Assembly (NCBI GenBank): GCA_900548315.1 | Contig: URJU01000074.1 | Coordinates: 1 to 9,892 of the forward strand | DNA length: 9,892 nt | Source: an uncultured Coprococcus sp. | GTDB taxonomy: Bacteria; Bacillota; Clostridia; Lachnospirales; Lachnospiraceae | Reading direction: 5' to 3' | Part shown: piece by piece, positions 6,981 to 9,892 of the stretch | Position numbering within the stretch: the first letter of the stretch is position 1 | How the letters are laid out: each line of letters begins with the position of its first letter | Program-made: the position numbers and the translations under genes | The notes under the pieces: model-generated | The model's input: the letters and a program-made list of their open reading frames with translations, nothing else | Told to the model about the DNA's origin: nothing | Database searches by the model: none

Positions 6981-8248
6981 CCGATAATACTGTCCAGCAT
7001 TTTCGCAAATGCCTCATACTCAAGCTGTCCTTTGAGTTTATATACCATCTTTGCGCCATCTATAGTCTTAAGTTTAGCCATAACATCTCCGTGTTCCCTG
7101 TTGAACCTTGAAAATGCAATATTCTTCATGATCTCGTCAACCTGCGCCAGGAGCCACGGCTCCAGCTCCGTGAGCGTCCTAACCTTGCTCTCATTATTCT
7201 CCCTAGAGAGCATTCGTATATAATCAATATCCTGCAGTGTGCATCCATCTATATCTGCTATATCCGGATCCATATCCTTCGGCATGGCAAGATCCAAAAA
7301 CAATCTTTTCTTCGGCTGCGACTTCAGAGAATTTGCAAGCTCATCACTCACAAACGTATAATGCGGGCTGGCGGTTGCGCTGATGACTACATCCGCCCAG
7401 GCAGCCAGCTCATATCTTCTGCTATAATCCTCTATCCTTATCTGCTGATGCCTGCCAAATATCTCATCTGCACTGTGATGACTCCTGCTGGTGCCAATTA
7501 TATCTATATCTGGAGCAAGATCTGCGATATCTTTGACAACTATACTGCCTATCTTGCCCGTGGCTCCCACAACAAGAATATTACCGGCACAGGTATTTTC
7601 AGCATGTACCTCATCATCACAGCCGGTCCTTGCATTTTCGGCATTTGCATTTTCCCCATGGTCACCATTTTTTATAAAGCTCACTGCCTCCCGTGCTGAC
7701 AATGTTCCAATGGATACCGGCAGCCTCGTGGTATCACTCTCCGATGCAATCACCTTTGCCGCGGCAAGTGCTCCTTGAAATGCTATGTTAAGCTCGCCGT
7801 CACAGGTCCCAAACTCCTTCGCCATAAGATATGCCATCTTCACCTGATGTATGATCTCCACCTCTCCGAGAACCATTGAATCCATACCACATGTCACTCT
7901 GCACAGATGAAACGCACACTGGAACCCATCATAATTCATGCTGTATTTTCTTACAAGACTTACTGATACACTCCTGTCCTTTGCCAGCAGCATTTCCACC
8001 TGTTCAAGCAGACCATCTCTCGTCCCATAAAGCTCTCTGTCACGCATTTCCTCTGTTCTCACATACCCACACGTCTCTCTCTTATCAGTAAAATATATCT
8101 CCATCCTATTGCAGGTCGACAACACGACACATCCACCCACCACAGCCTTAAGGTGCTCGGTGAACTGTCTCTGTCCTTTTGTCGTAAATGCAAATTTCTC
8201 CCTGACATCAGCCGGTGCATTCTTATGATTTATACTTATACAAAACAT
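6977..8248 (-). CDS. hemA: Glutamyl-tRNA reductase
   Basis: This is the first committed enzyme of the C5 pathway, reducing glutamyl-tRNA(Glu) to glutamate-1-semialdehyde with NADPH. The catalytic cysteine is C46 in LSTCNRMEIY. CGMDSMVLGEVEIIHQVKMAY (120-140) is the family signature, and the NADPH site appears as VVGATGKIG (226-234), slightly changed from the usual GAGKMG. A C-terminal helical dimerisation region ends at residue 423. A run rich in Asn, Glu, Ala and Gly at about 194-222, just before the NADPH fold, looks like an inserted flexible linker. The start follows a GGAG about 11 bases upstream, a rather long spacing. A sigma-A-type promoter lies 36-64 bases upstream, so hemA heads the operon. 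The repeat array separates it from the metalloprotease gene upstream. Confidence 0.96.
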   Translation of the reverse strand: MFCISINHKNAPADVREKFAFTTKGQRQFTEHLKAVVGGCVVLSTCNRMEIYFTDKRETCGYVRTEEMRDRELYGTRDGLLEQVEMLLAKDRSVSVSLVRKYSMNYDGFQCAFHLCRVTCGMDSMVLGEVEIIHQVKMAYLMAKEFGTCDGELNIAFQGALAAAKVIASESDTTRLPVSIGTLSAREAVSFIKNGDHGENANAENARTGCDDEVHAENTCAGNILVVGATGKIGSIVVKDIADLAPDIDIIGTSRSHHSADEIFGRHQQIRIEDYSRRYELAAWADVVISATASPHYTFVSDELANSLKSQPKKRLFLDLAMPKDMDPDIADIDGCTLQDIDYIRMLSRENNESKVRTLTELEPWLLAQVDEIMKNIAFSRFNREHGDVMAKLKTIDGAKMVYKLKGQLEYEAFAKMLDSIIG

Positions 8249-8283
8249 TTCTTTCGTAACTCCAATTTATAATCTCAGATTTG

Positions 8284-8312
8284 ATTATACGCCTTATGCA
8301 TACCCTGGGCAA
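8284..8312 (-). promoter_or_regulatory. Sigma-A-type promoter for the hem operon
   Basis: On the minus strand TTGCCC (8307-8312) and a consensus TATAAT (8284-8289) are separated by exactly 17 bases. Transcription should begin near 8276, leaving a leader of about 28 bases before hemA, too short for a riboswitch. The -35 box lies 4 bases from the edge of the nearest 22-bp repeat (8317-8338). No clear operator is visible. This is the best promoter match in the window, and it implies that the hem operon can be transcribed independently of the sulfur-carrier genes upstream. Confidence 0.75.
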
Positions 8313-8316
8313 GTAG

Positions 8317-8414
8317 GGGGACGGAGGTACCTGACCCCTTCTACGAAACGGATAGTGGGGACGGAGGTACCTGTCCCCGTTTGACCTAAAATGGGGACGG
8401 AGGTACCTGTCCCC
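8317..8414. repeat. Three copies of the 22-bp palindromic REP-like repeat between the metalloprotease gene and hemA
   Basis: Copies lie at 8317-8338, 8357-8378 and 8393-8414, all in the same orientation as the pair near 3528-3588. The first copy has one base changed in its right arm (GACCCC instead of GTCCCC), which breaks one stem pair. The spacer between the first two, TTCTACGAAACGGATAGT, is nearly that of the other cluster, so the doublet is a composite unit. The spacer to the third copy differs (GTTTGACCTAAAAT). In mRNA from the metalloprotease gene the 8393-8414 hairpin is met first and is followed by AUUUU, so it may give partial termination. The 182-bp interval has no gene. Confidence 0.87.
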
Positions 8415-8430
8415 TTCGTCCCCGGTGAAT

Positions 8431-8844
8431 CTACTCTATCACAAGTTCTTCTATCGTTACATTCTTTTCCTCGTCTATGTTGAAGGCTTTGAGTACCGGA
8501 TCATCAATCTCCATAAGAGAGAGTATCAGGTAATTCACCTTGGAATCATATGCGAGTCTCTTGTCCTCCTCCGAAGGTCTTGATGGCGACTCCGGATGAG
8601 AATGGAAGTTGCCAAGAAGTTCATAGCCATTTGCACGCATATCCTTTACTGCCGCAAGCTGCTCCCTTGGATCCATAGAAAAATGCTCGTTGCTGGCGTC
8701 AATATTTGTCAGGAGATACACCTTCTTGATGTACTTCTTATCTCCCTCTTTGACACCACCGATCAGACCACAGGACTCATTTGGCAGTCCTTCCTTGCAG
8801 TGTGCAAGAATCTTCTCGTAATCAGACTTTGTCATGTACAACAT
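8431..8844 (-). CDS. JAMM/M67 family zinc metalloprotease, probable sulfur-carrier tail protease
   Basis: This 137-residue single-domain protein is of the JAB/MPN/M67 family. The complete JAMM signature is visible: E23 in PNESCGLIGG, then H81-S-H83-P with S91 and D94 (HxH, seven residues, SxxD), the zinc ligands and catalytic serine/acid set of active members. The length is that of bacterial stand-alone JAMM proteins. In bacteria these proteins (QbsD, HcyD, Mec+) cleave the C-terminus of ThiS/MoaD-type sulfur carriers or peptides attached to them. Here it sits directly downstream of an E1-like enzyme and a carrier ending GGGSF, so removal of Ser-Phe is the likely job; that is inference. No signal peptide is seen, so it is cytosolic. 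AAGGAGG lies 7 bases before the ATG at 8844; an in-frame ATG at 8835 is a weaker alternative. Confidence 0.92.
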   Translation of the reverse strand: MLYMTKSDYEKILAHCKEGLPNESCGLIGGVKEGDKKYIKKVYLLTNIDASNEHFSMDPREQLAAVKDMRANGYELLGNFHSHPESPSRPSEEDKRLAYDSKVNYLILSLMEIDDPVLKAFNIDEEKNVTIEELVIE

Positions 8845-8873
8845 ATTCCGTCCTCCTTATTATCAAGCTTTGA

Positions 8874-8909
8874 GCAGACGCATGAAAAGGCGCTTCGCGC
8901 GGCGTCTGC
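8874..8909. other. GC-rich stem-loop upstream of the metalloprotease gene
   Basis: GCAGACGC (8874-8881) and GCGTCTGC (8902-8909) are exact inverted repeats; inside them GCGC-TTC-GCGC forms a second short stem. The element lies between thiF-like and JAMM genes, within a segment flanked by an 11-bp direct repeat that includes a ribosome binding site sequence. No U-tract follows. Confidence 0.6.
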
Positions 8910-8913
8910 GTGC

Positions 8914-8952
8914 TTCATAAGGAATCTCCCGCAAGCGGGTCCTCCTTATGAA
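8914..8952. other. Stem-loop just after the E1-like gene, hiding a ribosome-binding-site-like sequence
   Basis: TTCATAAGGA (8914-8923) pairs exactly with TCCTTATGAA (8943-8952), and CCCGC/GCGGG pairs inside with an AA loop. It begins 3 bases from the E1-like stop codon. In the mRNA the stem contains AAGGAGGA, a perfect Shine-Dalgarno sequence with no gene at the proper distance. The matching 11-bp sequence ATAAGGAGGAC recurs at 8850-8860, where it is the real ribosome binding site of the metalloprotease gene. Confidence 0.6.
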
Positions 8953-8954
8953 TA

Positions 8955-9764
8955 TTATTTTCCATCGCACTCTACCTGCTCGTAGTCGATGAGCTTGGTG
9001 ATGGTTGGATTTGGTCCACATACAGCACAGCCACAGCCCTTCTTGTGAGGAAGCTTTACTGTGTGGAACTCCATCTTAAGTGCATCAAATGTAAGGAGTC
9101 TTCCTGTCAGAAGATCGCCAACTCCGATGAGATATTTGATTGCCTCCATAGCCTGAAGACTTCCAATGACACCACCCATGGCACCAATTACACCGGCCTG
9201 CTTACATGTAGGAACCGCATCCTTTGGAGGTGGATCCTTGAATACACATCTGTAACATGGTCCCTCATCTGGAACATATGTCATGAGCTGACCCTTGAAT
9301 CTGATGATTCCTGCATGTGAAAATGGTTTCTTGGCCATAACACACGCATCGTTGATAAGGAACTTTGCAGGGAAGTTGTCTGTTCCATCGATGATGAAAT
9401 CATAATCCTTGATGAGATCCATGATGTTCTCTGATGTAACAAACTCTCTGTATGTGATCACATTTACATCCGGGTTCATGGCGTTCATGGTCTCCTTTGC
9501 GGATTTGACCTTTGCCTTGCCCACATCTGCTGTTCCGTGAATGATCTGCCTCTGAAGATTTGACAGATCTACCTCATCGGCATCAACTATACCGATGGTG
9601 CCTACTCCGGCTGCTGCCAGATACATAGCAGCTGGTGCTCCAAGTCCGCCTGCGCCGATGATCAGCACCTTGCCATTTAACAATTTTTTCTGTCCCTTCA
9701 CGCCAACTTCCTGAAGGATAATGTGACGTGAGTAACGCTCCATCTGCTCGTTTGTAAATGCCAT
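8955..9764 (-). CDS. ThiF/MoeB-type E1-like adenylyltransferase (sulfur-carrier activating enzyme)
   Basis: This 269-residue enzyme adenylates the C-terminal glycine of a ubiquitin-like sulfur carrier using ATP, before sulfur is loaded as a thiocarboxylate. The nucleotide motif GAGGLG is at 37-42, DADEVDLSNLQRQ at 61-73 carries the ATP-contacting Asp, Asn and Arg, and D129 in DGTDNF is the catalytic aspartate. C170-YR-C173 and C246-AV-C249 (in GCGCAVCG) form the structural zinc site. C187 in PTCKQAGVIG corresponds to the cysteine used by ThiF. There is no C-terminal rhodanese domain. The start overlaps the carrier stop as TAATG, and the nearest Shine-Dalgarno sequence (GGGAGG) lies within the carrier's glycine codons about 12 bases upstream, so coupling is expected. 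ThiF, MoeB and HcyF cannot be told apart by sequence alone; the JAMM neighbour and carrier tail argue against ordinary thiamine ThiF. Confidence 0.93.
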   Translation of the reverse strand: MAFTNEQMERYSRHIILQEVGVKGQKKLLNGKVLIIGAGGLGAPAAMYLAAAGVGTIGIVDADEVDLSNLQRQIIHGTADVGKAKVKSAKETMNAMNPDVNVITYREFVTSENIMDLIKDYDFIIDGTDNFPAKFLINDACVMAKKPFSHAGIIRFKGQLMTYVPDEGPCYRCVFKDPPPKDAVPTCKQAGVIGAMGGVIGSLQAMEAIKYLIGVGDLLTGRLLTFDALKMEFHTVKLPHKKGCGCAVCGPNPTITKLIDYEQVECDGK

Positions 9765-9892
9765 TAGAAACTTCCACCTCCCATGAAGTAGAGGAACTCT
9801 ACTGTATCGCCGTCCTTGAGAGCTGTTGATGCAAATGCGTCTGAGTCAACAAACTCATCATTTACTGTTACTGCGACATAGTCCGGATTCTC
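9764..9892 (-). CDS. ThiS-family sulfur carrier protein, C-terminal 42 residues (5' end outside window)
   Basis: The visible part ends VEFLYFMGGGSF and then stops (TAA, 9764-9766). The GDTVEFLYFMGGG stretch is the typical last strand and glycine tail of ThiS/MoaD ubiquitin-fold carriers, whose terminal glycine is adenylated and converted to a thiocarboxylate. Here two residues, Ser-Phe, follow the glycines, so the protein as made cannot be activated. Pseudomonas QbsE ends in a similar masked form and is trimmed by the JAMM protein QbsD; HcyS of Wolinella is trimmed by HcyD. The protease and E1-like genes directly downstream fit such a cycle. Full ThiS-like proteins have about 65-75 residues, so roughly a third is missing. 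Homology of so short a fragment rests mainly on this tail and the context. Confidence 0.85.
   Translation of the reverse strand, partial: ENPDYVAVTVNDEFVDSDAFASTALKDGDTVEFLYFMGGGSF

Noticed and set aside
8317..8414. CRISPR array
   Set aside because: The repeats are regularly oriented, but the spacers are only 14-18 bases, one spacer recurs at the other cluster, and the repeat itself is a palindrome; no cas gene is present.
8832..8918. Small minus-strand frame of 28 residues (begins MKHADAARSAF) overlapping the JAMM gene start
   Set aside because: Its nearest Shine-Dalgarno sequence is over 20 bases upstream and buried in a stem; the frame simply reads through hairpin A. A leader-peptide role is possible but not supported.

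Overview
The window looks like a chromosome segment from an anaerobic Firmicute of class Clostridia, most likely a Lachnospiraceae-type gut organism. This rests on strong AGGAGG-type ribosome binding sites, moderate base composition, a fused cobA-hemD gene, and the clustered order hemA, precorrin-2 dehydrogenase, hemC, cobA-hemD, hemB, hemL, which is characteristic of Clostridia. The genus is not certain. Every gene I can support lies on the minus strand, so transcription runs from high to low coordinates.

Positions 9892 to 8431 hold a sulfur-carrier module: the 3' end of a ThiS-like ubiquitin-fold protein, a ThiF/MoeB-type E1-like adenylyltransferase (start overlaps the carrier stop by one base), and a JAMM/M67 metalloprotease. 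The carrier does not end at Gly-Gly but at Gly-Gly-Gly-Ser-Phe. That tail must be trimmed before the glycine end can be adenylated, and the JAMM protease next door is the obvious candidate. This is the logic of the QbsE/QbsD and HcyS/HcyD/HcyF systems for protein-thiocarboxylate sulfur transfer.

Positions 8430 to 8249 hold three copies of a 22-bp palindromic repeat and a good sigma-A-type promoter (TTGCCC, 17 bp, TATAAT). From this promoter starts a six-gene tetrapyrrole operon (8248 to 1092): glutamyl-tRNA reductase, precorrin-2 dehydrogenase/ferrochelatase, hydroxymethylbilane synthase, uroporphyrinogen-III methyltransferase fused to uroporphyrinogen-III synthase, porphobilinogen synthase, and glutamate-1-semialdehyde aminomutase. 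Together they take glutamyl-tRNA to sirohydrochlorin or siroheme. No protoheme-branch gene is present. Siroheme is the cofactor of assimilatory sulfite reductase, so the operon and the sulfur-carrier module may serve the same sulfur-assimilation programme; the sequence outside the window would decide this. Two more copies of the 22-bp repeat sit inside the operon, between cobA-hemD and hemB, and several gene junctions carry strong stem-loops.

Positions 1091 to 677 contain no gene. They hold a 286-bp element bounded by long, nearly perfect inverted repeats with a perfect 12-bp hairpin at its centre. Positions 676 to 1 are the first 225 codons of a thioredoxin reductase, cut by the window edge.
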